Shown piece after piece: positions 10,801 through 22,029 of a stretch of DNA of 64,000 bases. The stretch spans positions 652,627 to 716,626 of the forward strand of contig MNCI01003613.1 in NCBI GenBank assembly GCA_015680685.1. Direction: 5' to 3'. Each line of letters begins with the position of its first letter. Positions within the stretch are counted from its first letter, which is position 1. The notes under the pieces are model-generated. The model was not told the origin of the DNA, did not search any database, and saw only the letters and a program-made list of their open reading frames with translations. Source of the stretch: Gnetum montanum. Lineage: Eukaryota > Streptophyta > Gnetopsida > Gnetales > Gnetaceae. The translations under genes were made by a program, and so were the position numbers.

Positions 10801-11966
10801 CTCAGCGGCCGTTTTGAGGCGTTTCACCTCTTCAGTAAGCTCTTGCATTATTTTTTTGGCATCTACCCAATCTTGGGCGCTCGGTGATATGGCAGTTTAG
10901 CGTTGCAGTATATCGTACAAGTTAGATTGTTGCGTATGAGGCTGAAGGGCTGAAAGCTGCCCGGGTGCTTGTGTTTGTGGGAAGGCTACAACGGGCAACG
11001 CTATGGGTGGCACGTGGTAGGGAAAATGCTGTGGCTATTGTTGTTGGAACTGGGTTGTGCTTGGGGGACATTGGCTGGTGGGATTGCGTGAGGTGGTGCA
11101 TGGTGGTGGGGGGCTTGGTACAACGGCGCTCCCCTTGGTGGCCATTGCCCTGCCACATTGTGAGCGAGGACTCCCTGTTGGGTTACGGATGTCTGGGGAG
11201 CTGTGTGTGCTTGGAGGTGTGGTATGAAGTGGGCGGATGTGGATGCCGGAATCACGTGTGGCATCCCTATCACCCTTGGTGGGAGCGTTGCTCCCATGTT
11301 ATCGATAGGTGGCTACACTTGTGAGGATGGGCCCGCCGCGGCCATAGCGATGAGTGTGAGCGGGAAGGTGTTGGGTTGGGGGTTGCTTGGGAGAGGGACG
11401 TGGACTAATGCTGCTGTTTCTAGCGGTGGCTGTTGGGCTTGGAGGAATCTAAGATGTGGCAAGGGCATGAGTTCCCCTGTGCCGGGATGGAAAAAGGGGT
11501 TGACCTGCGCTTGAGGACTTAAGGTATGGAACGACTCCCCTTGCTCGGATTGAGCGGCAAACTCATCCTCATCCTCTGGTTGGGGCTCCAGTGCAGGCTG
11601 ATCCAACGAATTGTTCCTTTGGAGGAGGAGTTGTGTGACGAGTTTCGAGTATTGTTCAGGAACGGGAATTACATCGTAGGGGGTTGGGATGAACTCTCGT
11701 CCCCCCCTGTAATACGACTCAAACTGCCTCTTCGCCTCTAGTTTAGCTTGATCAACAGCTAGGTCAACTTGTATCTTAATGCAGATAAAGTTGTACTGAT
11801 CCTGGGTAATAATGTTAGAGGTCGGGTTCTTCCCTTGCAGCTTTAGGGATCGACGGGGACCTAGTGTGGGCTACATTCCCGGGTGTTGTGTGACGGGCTG
11901 TTGGATAGCTATGGTGTCCATGGCGATGGTCTGAGCGGTGAGAGCAGTGTTGTTTGAAGGATTCAT
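7861..11966 (-). pseudogene. gag-pro: Gag-protease of element 1
   Basis: The ATG at 11966 (MNPSNNTALTAQ) is supported by the homologous start in element 2; the stop at 7861 is supported by elements 2 and G. Full length would be about 1,368 codons. Order: N-terminal linker; gag core with KIVDFYNDDP, FPMSLAGRALDWY and LLHQFFTRFKYNLKPEATL (about 10790-10450); zinc-knuckle-like CDYHQRNGHETDYC (9813-9772); a linker with repeated PYVVRVPP-type modules (about 9500-9180); and protease with VHVDDGAATNVV (catalytic D-D-G at 8550-8542) and LGRPWL. One frameshift near 11015 and nonsense codons near 11872, 10920, 10428, 9337, 9315, 9122 and 7968 break it. Gag-protease ends as its own ORF, not fused to RT. 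Confidence 0.88.
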
Positions 11967-12487
11967 GATGCTACGTTGCGGATATGGATAAGTCTGGAAT
12001 TACGAAGTTGATGTCTTGAGGGACGGACAGCGTACACGCCTAGTGGACGGCATATAGGGGCAGTGTATACAGCGTGTATAGCGTATACAGCGTAGACACT
12101 GGGGAGTGTACGTGTGAGATGGGTTGCGGGGTGAAACAGGGAAACGTGAACAGGGTGACAGCGGGAGCGTAAAACAGGCAGCGTAAAACAGTTCAAAGCG
12201 TTAGACGGTACAAAGCGTAAAACAGTTCGAAGCGTGAAAACAGAGCGTAAAAGACAGGCTTGTAGAAGAAGTCACAGCGTAATCAGTACAGTGTGAAACA
12301 GACGAGCGTAAACAAAGCGGTGATGTTTGAGAGCGTGAACGGTGCGCAGTGTAGATGCTGGGTAGTTACGAGGTAGGTTTCAGGAGCGGATGGTGTAAAC
12401 ACTGGGAAAGTTAGGGCGGTGTACAGCTAATGGCGTAGATGCTTAATAGCGTATACACTAGGAGTTGCAGGTAAGGGTTTTAAGGAG
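11967..12487 (-). other. 5' untranslated leader of element 1
   Basis: There is no ORF of note. On the plus strand it is rich in GCGTAAAACAG and GCGTATAC-like units (about 12040-12300), relatives of the LTR palindromes. It lies between the primer-binding site and the gag ATG. Confidence 0.6.
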
Positions 12488-12507
12488 GCCCTCCTTCTAG
12501 CGCTAAT
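12488..12507 (-). other. Primer-binding site of element 1 (diverged)
   Basis: The minus strand reads AGCGCTAGAAGGAGGGCC four bases inside the LTR end. Elements 2 (TGGTGCTAGAAGGAGGGCC) and E (TGGTGCTAGGAGGACC) have the same site with the expected TGG start. I could not match it to a tRNA by eye. Confidence 0.6.
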
Positions 12508-12510
12508 TTC

Positions 12511-13704
12511 TGTACCACCTGAAATCGTCGGTCTCTGGTTGGAAGGAAAAATAGAGGCCGCGGGATCACAGGACGCATACAGAAGACCCTGCCTACGCCT
12601 GAGGGCGTGCTGGAATGCAACGGAGGCAGAGTACCTTGGGTGGTCTGCACGCGGATCAGACAAGGATTTCCCCGCACGTACACAAATGCTAATACGTTGG
12701 GTTATGCGTAAACGGCATGCAGGCGTAAACGAAGCAAAAATAGCGTAAAACGTAAAAAAATGCAAACGAAGCGTGAGCGAGGCATAGGCCAAATTGACAT
12801 AAAACTGTAAAAGAACTTGCAGCGAATGAAACGATGGAATTATAGAGTTAGAGTACAGTGCACCGGTCTAATGCAGTTGTGGAAACACAAGGCGGCCGAA
12901 AAGCCCCAACGTACACAGAGGTGATTCGGACGGTTTGCAGAGTGTGTAAGAGACTGGATCCACAATGTGCAAGACTTCTCAGTGTAAGAAGGTTTTTTGC
13001 TCTTTTGTGCAGCGGTAGTGTTCTCTGGTATGCTCTAGGATTTTGCAAAACGTCTGACGGAAGTGGAAAAATGGGAGTTTTATACAGGTTGTTACGCTAG
13101 ACTCGGGATGGGAGACACGTGGCACGTTGACCGGGTGCATACACTTTACAAATATACAAAATGTTACAACTGGTAGGCGTATACGCTGGCCGTATACGCT
13201 GCATCAGGTCGGCGTATACGCTGGGCGTATACGCCGGAATGCTGGGCGTGAACTAGGTGGAGATTGAGCGCTGGGCGTATACGCTGATGGATGTTGGGCG
13301 TACATGCCGGAATGTCGGGCATACACGCTGGGCGCATACACCAAAGGGTGCCACTTGCTTCAATTCTTGCTCTTCGATGTTATCTTTATGCTGTCATTGG
13401 AGATCCTGTCATCGAGCGTGTGCATCTTAAGTGCCTGGGTGTATACGCCGGAGAGCTGGGCGTACACGTTGAAGTGCCGAGCGTATACGCTGAAGTGTCG
13501 GGCGTATACGCTGAAATGAATGTTGGGCGTACACGCTGGAGTGCTGGGCGTATACGCTGAAGCGCCGGGCGTATATGCTAGAATGCTGGGCGTATACGTC
13601 GAAGTGAATGTTGGGCGTACACGCGAAAATGCTGGGCGTATACGCTTGTGTGTGTATACGCTGACTCCATATACTTAGCAAAAACTAAGTGTTGCTATCA
13701 TGCA
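12511..13704 (-). mobile_element. 5' LTR of element 1 (about 1.19 kb)
   Basis: The inner end is ...GGTGGTACA next to the primer site. The outer end is taken as TGCATGATAGC by comparison with element 2. A conserved block around 12600-12670, including CCTTGTCTGATCCGC on the minus strand, is shared with the LTRs of 2, C and H. A TATAAAA box sits at 13084-13078 (minus). U3 carries the palindrome array. Just inside the outer end is a small inverted repeat, CTTAG...CTAAG, also kept in element 2. The outer boundary may be off by 10-20 bases. Confidence 0.7.
13165..13660. repeat. GCGTATACGC palindrome minisatellite in LTR U3
   Basis: About 17 copies or one- to two-base variants of the 10-bp perfect palindrome GCGTATACGC occur. 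From 13440 on they form a loose 21-24 bp unit, GGGCGTATACGCTGAAGTGC, with some longer spacers. Both strands read the same core. Confidence 0.9.
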
Positions 13705-14129
13705 GCCTGCGTCGTTTGTGAGTTCCAGGGTCTTGTTTGGGGTCGGACAAGTACTAAGGTCCGAACTCTGTGGTGTTTCAGTTCCCTTGTACGAACAATG
13801 TGGTAGAGTATGAGGGGCTCCTCAGAGGATTGTTGATAGCCAAGGAACTTAAAGTTTAACACTTGGCAATCCAAGGCGATTCGATGCTTGTCATCAATCA
13901 AATCATAGGATTCTATGCCTACAAGGTTGTGCACCTACAACCCTACTACAATATGGCTAAAGATCTTCTGAAACAATTCATGACAACTGATGCCCAACAC
14001 GTGCTGCGTAACGAAAACGTTGTTGCCGATGCACTGGCAACACTGGCATTAAACGTGCCACCACACTTGTTCGCCACTTGGCCCGTTTTAATGATAGAAT
14101 GTATAGAGCCTGTCATTCAAGTGGCATAG
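13705..14129 (+). pseudogene. Second RNase H fragment of element C
   Basis: It contains FPCTNNVVEYEGLLRG (about 13780-13827) and IQGDSMLVINQI (13868-13905), the same motifs as the second RNase H of element 1. The C-terminal region runs to VADALATLALN. A stop at 13858 and a frameshift before 13740 disable it. The FDGAS start is degraded at the junction with element 1. Confidence 0.8.
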
Positions 14130-14149
14130 ATTTCTTCATTAAATGCAGA

Positions 14150-15403
14150 AGGAATGTCAGAATGGTATGACAACATTAAAACTTACCTTTTGCATGGCGA
14201 ACCACCGCATGAGCTAACACATGCGCAAAAGGATGCAGTACGCAAGTGTGCCAAGAAATACATCATCATTGGAGACAGTAATCTTTGTAGACGCTCTTTC
14301 GATGGGGTATTGCTTACCTACATTAACAGCGACCAAGCACAACGAATAGTTAACGAAGTCCACGAAGGGCTGTGCGGAGGACACGTAGCCCCGCGGGCAA
14401 TGATCTCTAAAATCAGACACCTAGGGTACTATTGGCCATACATGGAAAAAGACTACCTTGTCAAGGTTAAGACGTGTGACACGTGCCAGTGTTACGCAAA
14501 TCTAATACACATGTCACCAACTGAGCTGCACACTACACAGATCACCTGGCGATTCCAACGATGGGGACTGGACATCATAGGTCCCATCGCAACCAAATCT
14601 TCCACAGGACATAGCTTCATTATCACCGCCACCGAATATTTTATGAAGTGGGTAAGGTTATCCCCCTATGAAAGATTACATCTCAATAGGTTTTCCATTT
14701 AATCTTAGACAATATCGTAACTAGATTTGGGCTCCCTATGACTATTGTGACCGACAATGGGCCACAATTTAGTAGTACAGAAATGAAATCTTTTTGTGAT
14801 AACCTTGGTATTAAGCAATCTTTTTCTTAATCTTATTACCCACAAGAAAATGGTCAAGCAGAGGCGAAAAACAAAGTGATTATCAATCTACTTAAGAAGA
14901 TGCTCAGTATTAACAAAAAATGGTGGCATGAAAAAATCCTCTACGTGCTATGGACGTATCGTACAACGTGTAGAACAGCTATAGATAGGATGCCCTATAG
15001 CCTAGTCTATGGGTTCGAAGCAGTGTTGCCCTTGAAATTACAGGTTTCCTCATTGAAGATGGTCCTATCCATAGTTATAAATGAGACTTAGCACAATGAG
15101 TCTAGAATCATGGATTTAGATTCAGTGGAGGAGAAACACATTCAGATGCTCGACACCATTGAAAGATATTAGGATAAACAGAGACAGAAGCATCGGCACA
15201 ACCTGCATCAATGACCGATCAAGAAAGGAGACTTAGTTCTCAAGGCCATTTGTGAACCAGTGGGAAAATTCTCTGCAAACTGGGAAGGCCCTTTCCTGGT
15301 CATCGGCACATACAACAATGGAGCATTCAAGTTAGCAGACATCGATGGCAACGAGCACTCAAACCCAGTGAACCATCTATACTTGAAACGATATTACGTC
15401 TAA
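14150..15403 (+). pseudogene. int: Integrase of element C
   Basis: Catalyses insertion of retrotransposon cDNA in its intact form. HHCC zinc finger: HEGLCGGH (about 14361) and CDTCQ (about 14476). Core: GLDIIGP (14568), VTDNGPQF (14750) and QENGQAEAKNK (14845) supply the D, D and E positions. C-terminal part: KKGDLVLKA, NWEGPFLVIG and the end LKRYYV-stop (15403). A frameshift near 14700 and stops at 14828, 15090, 15172 and 15212 break it. The family architecture is otherwise complete. Confidence 0.9.
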
Positions 15404-15435
15404 GCATCGACTCGGTGCAAACGCAAGGTAACAAA

Positions 15436-15800
15436 TGTCTTCTACGACATAAAACTGGCAATGTTGTACACATCTACTACGACATAAAACTGGCACTCCT
15501 TGCGCATGTCTGCCAAGACGCTAAACTGGCAAAATTTCCGATCGTCCGCCATGACATGAAACTGGAAAGGTAAGCATATGTTTGTTGAGACACTAAATCA
15601 GCATAGACTTGTCCCTAGGTCACAACACAAAATTGACACTCACAACACGGTTTGATGGGACCATAAACTAGCTCTTCCACCATCTGCTATGACATAAAAC
15701 TAGTAGATTGCAGTCTGCCTAGACGTTAAATTGGGACCACAACCTGATGAGGCTTAAAACCAGCAATGATAGTCAACCAGGACTCAAAACTAGAATTTCC
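15436..15800 (+). repeat. Stem-loop repeat array after integrase of element C, about 11 units
   Basis: Examples are GTC-TTCTAC-GAC-ATAAAACTGGC, GTC-TGCCAA-GAC-GCTAAACTGGC, GTC-CGCCAT-GAC-ATGAAACTGG and GTC-AACCAG-GAC-TCAAAACTAG. Units are spaced about 30-40 bases. It starts about 35 bases after the integrase stop. Confidence 0.85.
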
Positions 15801-16963
15801 CAAGCATTCCATGAAGCAAGCAAACATGGTCATTCTTGCATAGCATCCCTACCAGACAGAATGGGTAAGGCGTTGGGACAGACACAACGTCGTTACCTCG
15901 CTGGCATTCTGTTGATTCCTCGGACATGCCGAAAGGCATACTACTGACCGCTCTGTAGCTGCACCTCCTGGGATCAATTTTACCACTTGGGGCCATGAAG
16001 AAACTATGGTCATACGCAGTCTCAGTGGCCTCCATCCATCACTGTCACCAAACTCTGGCCTAGCAGATTCATTTGACTTGTTCTTTGCCCAATCATTGAG
16101 GCAACATGAATCTGGCTGTTGATGGCGGTTTCATGAACCACGACACCAACATTGGGATGCTTGCTCCCTGTCATGGTCCCTATTTCATGGTCTGCACTCT
16201 CCTTTTCACTTTGGATGGTTCTTGTTTCAATAGTCTCCCTCCTTAGTGATTAGGACGATTGCTTCTACGCTCTACTCTTTGTTATGTTTTGCAGGTTACT
16301 TTCTATGACAACGTTGATCGAGAGTGCATTCATTAGCAAGTAAGGTGTCACGGCATCTCGAAGCGATTGCTCAGACAAGCCTAGCCACCTAGGAGTGCAA
16401 ACCCTACCTCTCCCTCCATTCGATCCATTATTTTATTTTTCCCTTCCTTTGTCCTCATGACCATTGTTACCTCTTGCTTTGCTTGAACAGAGCATGAATA
16501 TTCAAGCAACACTCTTTTGCATCTTTATGTCCATGAACTGGCGTAACTCAATTCGCCTAAGTGGAATGTAATTCAAAAAAAAAGAGGGACAAAGTTTGGC
16601 AAAATGGATGTAAAACAGCTCATCCAGGCCATGCAGGTGTAACACAACTCATCCGTGCAAGCCCTCCATATATAGTATGATAGCGTAACCTCTTGCAAAT
16701 ACATTCGCGGGAGGACGCTATAACTTGTTCACAAACGTTTCATGTTCACATGCTTGAGTCTTCCCCGAACCTCCCTCCTTTTACTCCTGTAAACTCCCTT
16801 CTATGCTTTCTTCACTACCCTACCTAGGCATTCCCAGGTTTGGCAAAGTGACATTTGAGCAATCTCCAACAGACGTTGTTGGTGCGTTTACCTCTCTGGT
16901 GTTTCATATTCTTTGTTGACATCTTTCAGGAAAGCGCTCTAAACGTCAACAAAGAGGGGCCAT
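15801..16963 (+). other. 3' untranslated region of element C with polypurine tract
   Basis: No convincing coding region. Short stretches match the minus strand of 62888-63930 in element H, such as CTGATTCCTCGGACA-like and GCAGATTCATCTGAC-like segments. The last 70 bases (GGTGTTTCATATTCTTTG... to the AAAGAGGGG tract at 16951-16959) are strongly conserved in H and E. The tract is the likely plus-strand primer. Confidence 0.65.
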
Positions 16964-17162
16964 TAAAACACTATAAAATTTTCGAAGCCTTGATGGCTCG
17001 GCAAAATCTAGCAACCCAAGCAGGAAGTCGCGACAAGGCGTAGCACATGACAGATGAACTTCAGGAGACAGAACGAAACAATAAGTGCACGGTGGCAAGA
17101 CTTCCACTTTGTGAATCTTCCATATTTCAAAATCTCAACATTTAACATATTACATTGCATTA

Positions 17163-17189
17163 CACAACATAGCGTAACGCTATGTTGTG
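17163..17189. repeat. Perfect 13-bp inverted repeat with 1-base centre
   Basis: CACAACATAGCGT, A, ACGCTATGTTGTG. It lies in U3 of the element C LTR among GCGTAA/TTACGC units and could form a near loop-free cruciform or act as a dyad binding site. Confidence 0.9.
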
Positions 17190-17720
17190 CAGCGTAATAT
17201 CAAAGACAGTCCACCGCAGCATCAAGGATGGAAAACATGCAAGACTTCGACAGCCTAGTAAAAATCTCAAGGCCTACGCAACGATTTGCAGCATGACGCA
17301 TGTTTTAGTGAGTTTTCTTTCCTAGTTAAGGGGCCCATTACGCTAGTTTATGCAGTGCGGTGTAGTAAAAACCCTGAAAGAGATTGAAACAAAGGAAGTG
17401 CGGCGACAATACTTCAATTTTTGCAGTTTCGTTATTTTACTCTGAATTACGCTATGATGCGTAATTTAGTGTAATGCAGCGTAATTCAAGTAACGACAAG
17501 CACAATTCAGACATCAGTAGTTCATACACCACAATACGCTCTCTAGTGTATTACTGCATAATCAAAGGATAGTTTGTTGCCAAAGCCCGCACGAGGGTAG
17601 TTTACAACGTGTTACGTAGCATAGCATCGCAAGCTTCAATGACAACACATTGAGTCAATGGCATTTTATGAGTTTAGGACATGCATCACTTAAACTGGAT
17701 TTTTCTCCTGACCCTAACCT

Positions 17721-17727
17721 TATAAAT
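17721..17727 (+). promoter_or_regulatory. TATA box of element C LTR
   Basis: TATAAAT lies about 640 bases before the LTR end. Its counterpart in element H is TATAAATA at 62063-62056 on the minus strand. Confidence 0.5.
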
Positions 17728-18369
17728 GCTCCAGTTGATGAAGATCAAAGGGGGGTTTGACAAAATTTTTCTTTCAAGGTTGGCAAAAGAGCAAAAGAGA
17801 ATCAGCGATTGTGAGAACGTCGAAGGTGATTGGCAAGAACTCTTGATCAGAAACAATCAGCTACTAGATATTCTCCCCCAGGTCTGACTTCCTTGCTCCT
17901 AGATTAGCTAGATCAAGGTAGATTGATCCTCACTTGTTTCATCTTTAGATAACTTTCTTATTGTTGGCATGTGCTTCGTCCAAACCGAAGCTCACCTGAA
18001 ATTATTAAATCAAACATATTGTTTTTCGTAAATTAAATCCTAGATCTTGTAATCGTATTCCCTACAAAATCTAATCCCCTGCATCCTAGTTATACAGATT
18101 TGGCAATCTCATCTAAATCGTTTACATTGTTTTCAATTGCTTTCGGGGTTAACAATATTACATCGCCCTATAACGAATCTTCATTTTTCCATCAAATTAT
18201 TACCAAAATTTTATTGATTAAATAAGTCCCTGTTTGATCGACAAGATTGTTTAGGGCACCTTGGATTCATTTTTCTCTCTAGCACGGTCCTCACACGGAT
18301 CCGGGGTTAGAACTGTGTACATGGACTTTTGTTCGATATTTCCAGCAACCGATATTTTCCATCGTTACA

Positions 18370-21300
18370 GTTTGGTCCAATTGATTCTAACAAGCCAGTT
18401 CCCGATATGACCATTGATCACAATGGGGTATGGTTCAGAGAAGAGGCCTGTGAATTCCTTGCCTTTATCTTAGACAAATTCAACGTGGTAATATGGTCGC
18501 ATCTAAGTGAAGAATTAGCGTTGAGCGTGCTTGAGACCATGTTACCAAGATCTTCAAATGACATTGTGGCTTTCATGGTGGACATCGATGAGGGACCATT
18601 TACGATTAAGGATGGTCCCTTTGGAGGGCCCAGATCTACCTGTCCATTATCATGTTTATGGGATCTATTGTCACATGGCTCTCATGACATCAATAGCACT
18701 TTATTCCTGGTTGCTCGTGTGCACACCTTATTCTAGAATCCTCCTGGAATGGTGTATCAGGTGGAGAGGTAAGGTTGTTTAATTTACTGTTGCTGTTCTG
18801 ATGCTTAGTGGTTCAGGTTTTGACTGTCGTTCCTTTGCAGGTCCCAATTTGACAAAGAAGGAGTATGTGTAGGTGACGATGGACTTGCATTGGCTCATAC
18901 CGCCTTAGAGACTTTCATGGCAGGTCCCACTCTCCGTGGTGCCATGTTAGCCCAAACTAAGGGTGACATTGTTCATTTTCACAAACGATACTCCAAGGCA
19001 TTCGCACAATGTGAGGCTCGGGGGTGGCTGCATGGGGATTGGTCCCGTAGTGGGCCAGTTTTCCCATGTGATGTTGATTTGACTTATAATGATCCTAATC
19101 CATTATCTGAAGGTAAGTAATGGTATTTATGATGCTTAACATTTGTTTGTTCTGTTACATCGTTGGTTATATTGACTCCATCAATGTTATCTTGTGCATA
19201 TAGTGGATGTCCCCCCTGCTGGAGTCACCATGACAACCGAGTAGACCGAGGGCACTTTGGCCATGAAATTTAGGGAGATCAGTGATGCACAACGATGGCT
19301 ATGTGAGAAGGCACTGCCACATATCATCAGTTGTCTATGCGATGCTGGCCTCATGGAGTTATTTACGGCCCCAAGTCCTGATGTCTCTATGATCGAGATG
19401 ATTACGATCGTTGATTCTTTCAACGAAGCAGTTACTTACTATAGTACTCATGTCAAGGGAATCAAAGTGTCCTTCCATCTGTCAGAGGAGTTCTTTTTAG
19501 ACTTCTTCGGTGTACCAGCAGCTAGGACTAAAGTGATTTTGGATAGAGCGTAGAAGGAGATCCATGTGGTTCGTGAATTCGAGGATTGGTTGGGCATTCT
19601 TAAAGGAGCTAAGGGATTCCCTATGCAGGGAAAATTAAAAGTGACCGAAGTCAATGAGTTGTACCCCTTGTTCAGAGCATGAGTGTTTCCAAAGTCCCTG
19701 TCCCAAGTGAGGACTTTTGGGGTAGAGTCTGTGCGCATCATGCACACGATTCTGGAGACTAGGGTACGCTATAATTCGGTGCAGTTTTTGCTTTCAAGTT
19801 TCCATGGGGAGATAGTGAGGTTGTGTTCGAACATTGAGGTGCAGTCCCATTTCACCTTTGCATTCTTCACCAGTTATTTGCGCCAACCTTCTAAATTTCT
19901 AGTTATTCACGTGGACAAAAAGTACGTGTTAAGGGAACGTGCGCAATTGTCTCGCCCGTGGATTCGCCACTTATTTGAGGTGACAAAATCCCAAGATGCT
20001 TCTGAGGGAATTAATGAATCAATTTTTGTTACAATGAAGGGATCATCTGGCCATTCAATTCATACGTGTGACAACATAGGGTTGGAACCGGGTGATGTGC
20101 CCTATATTGCTAGAAGAGTTGACCGAGTAATCAAGGAAACAATCGAGAAGGCAAAATCAAAGGTTCAACAACCTAAGCACTCTAGAGAAGTGGCTCCAGC
20201 TGTAGATGAACCCAAGGTGAAACGCATATGGTTTAAAATGCCAGTCCGGGGTACATAGGCCTGGTTCACTTATTTATCCTTGTTTTATCATCATTACTAT
20301 TATTTTTATTTTATTTTTCGACCATTTATACGAAGCTATCTTACTCCTGAATGTCATTTATTCGATGCTGCACTTATAAATGTCATCAAAGCCAACTCCT
20401 GAAGTAAGAAAGGAGGTGTTGACGCCGATTGCCGAGGAGGAGGAAGTCCCAATGAATTTGGATGAGGAGGATGAAGCGGGCAATGACGAGATGGAAGTCC
20501 CTACCCCTCTGAGTGAAGAAGCAAAAGAACGGGAGGGAGACACCATAGAAAAAGGTCACATTGATGATCAGGATGTAGTCGAAGAGATGTTTGATGATTT
20601 CTTCGGAGGAAGGTTAGACCTTGGTGATCCCCTGAATCTGGAAGAGGACAGAGATTCCGGTATGTTCTCCTTATTATGTTTATTCAGTTCTTGAATTGTT
20701 CTTTCCATTATTTAGAGTTTTAATTGTATGTTTTTGCTGCTACTAGGTGGAAATGTTGAAGCTCGGACGAATCCTAATGTCCATTTGGAAATACCTATGA
20801 TGAAGGCTCCTATGGAAATGACCGCCAAAGTTGACCCGTCTCCTACACATGAACCATTTACTTGGATTGAAATGCCAAGTAAAATGGATTTTTTTCTTGG
20901 TATCGTTGATGAGGTAGTTGATCACATCTAGCAAGCTCACCCTGAAATAGGTATATATGTCTTAAGCATTTTGAGTCCTTGGGTTTTCACATCTATTTCC
21001 ACTATCCGATGTCTAATGCATGTTCTTCTCACATGGATAGGGACTAAGCTGAAGTGGGTTCCATCTGAGGCCACTTGCATTGATAGTCTGTGTGAACTAC
21101 CACCAGATATTGAGAAAGTGCCAAGATAGATCTATGATGAGGTGGAAAAATGTGTTGTGCAAAATTCCAAGTCTCTTTGGACTTGTAGGCATTCCATCGA
21201 GAAACTATGGTTGCAAATTCAGGTGGGGGAAAAGTAGACTGCCAGGCTAACAGCAGAACGAGATGATTTTAAATCATGCTATGAGTTTGCCTCGGTGAGG

Positions 21301-22029
21301 TTGATGGGTGATCGTTCTTGGTGAACCTATGAGATTACTTATACTAGGTATTGGAATTTATTGAATTGCCAAGTAACTATGATTTGGAAGCTAGCCGAAC
21401 GGAAGGCGCAGATTGATTTGCTGGATCTCAAATGTCAGGATTGGAAAGCTTTTGCATCTAAGGTACAGAAATGGGGTCAAGATGAAAAGATGCATAAGTA
21501 TCATTATAAAAAATCATTGAAGGAATAATCGATAGAGAACTGTCAGCTGGAGATGTTTGTAGATGGTTTAGGCTTATGATCTTCATTTGACGCATTTGCT
21601 AAGAACACCGTGGTAGAGATGGAGTCTCCCAAGAGGGTTATCACTAATACTTTTGGGGAGGTTTTTGTAGGCGAGTTTCCTCTTAAATGTCCCACTTGGT
21701 CCGTGGTGGACAAAGGGAAGGCCTTAGCTGATGTTGATCTGGGTCTTGATGGAACCGACTGGGCAAGTGTCCCTAAAGAGGAAATCCTTCGTCGGTTGGA
21801 GTTTGGTCTACGAGGGTCTTCTTTGGTAAGTTGTTTAGACTCATCAATTTTGTTTATTATTTTCTAGTAGAAAATGTCATATTTCTTTGTTAATTATTAT
21901 TATTATTATTATTTGTTTCTTTTACAAAGTCACGGTGATGACGGTGGCCAGGAATGTGGCCCCAGTGGAGTGGGGCAAGATGGTGTGGAGGAGCCTGAAG
22001 ATCAAGCTCCTCCTGGATTTGATGCCTAG
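18370..22029 (+). pseudogene. Antisense gene of element 2, exons 2-8, truncated at the 5' end by element C
   Basis: Homologous exon for exon to 3719-7317: 18370-18768, 18841-19112, 19204-20244, 20405-20659, 20747-20950, 21041-21825, 21931-22029. FCP1-like motifs persist (TIDHNGVW, FNVVIWS, INSTLFLVARVH, NPPGMVYQ); motif I keeps the D-x-N-G form of plant FCP1-like proteins. The exon 4 and coiled-coil regions align throughout. Stops occur at 18734, 19243, 19551, 19680 and several times in exon 7. The exon 4 donor and exon 8 acceptor have decayed. The longest plus-strand ORF here starts at 18329 inside the LTR of element C, so its first residues are not part of the gene. Confidence 0.82.
21889..21915 (+). 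repeat. TTA microsatellite in last intron of antisense gene (element 2)
   Basis: About eight TTA/TAT repeats in intron 7; absent from the element 1 copy. Confidence 0.85.

Larger units (their letters stand above)
1..13704 (-). mobile_element. Element 1: Tat-like Ty3/gypsy retrotransposon, left end outside window
   Basis: Read on the minus strand the order is 5' LTR (13704-12511), primer site, gag-protease (11966-7861), stem-loop repeats, an antisense gene on the plus strand (2913-7317), stem-loop repeats, then RT, RNase H, a second RNase H and the start of integrase running off base 1. The dual RNase H marks the Tat lineage of plant Ty3/gypsy elements (family knowledge). It is the best preserved Tat copy here. 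Its 5' LTR abuts element C in the middle of C's RNase H, so it probably inserted into C. The 3' LTR and target-site duplication lie outside the window. Confidence 0.85.
13705..18369 (+). mobile_element. Element C: 3' half of a Tat-like retrotransposon
   Basis: Plus-strand order: second RNase H, integrase, stem-loop array, 3' UTR, polypurine tract and 3' LTR. The left end begins mid-RNase H exactly where the element 1 LTR ends; the right end (18369) falls inside exon 2 of the element 2 antisense gene. Element H carries a homologous 3' UTR and LTR on the other strand. Confidence 0.8.
16964..18369 (+). mobile_element. 3' LTR of element C (about 1.41 kb)
   Basis: The start (TAAAACAC, ancestral TGAAACAC) follows the polypurine tract; the end is CATCGTTACA. 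Both ends match H (TGAAACACC ... GTCGTTACA) and E. A TATAAAT box lies at 17721-17727. The R/U5 block AAGTCCCTGTTTGATCGACA (about 18224) is shared with H. The LTR is rich in GCGTAA units. Confidence 0.8.

Noticed and set aside
10922-11158. Minus-strand ORF in another frame near the gag N-terminus
   Set aside because: Alternative frame of gag after the frameshift near 11015; the true frame (HAFPQTQAPG-like linker) aligns with element 2.
13427-13681. 84-codon ORF made of RIRPALQRI-like repeats
   Set aside because: Translation of the GCGTATACGC minisatellite; all frames of such an array look repetitive and open.
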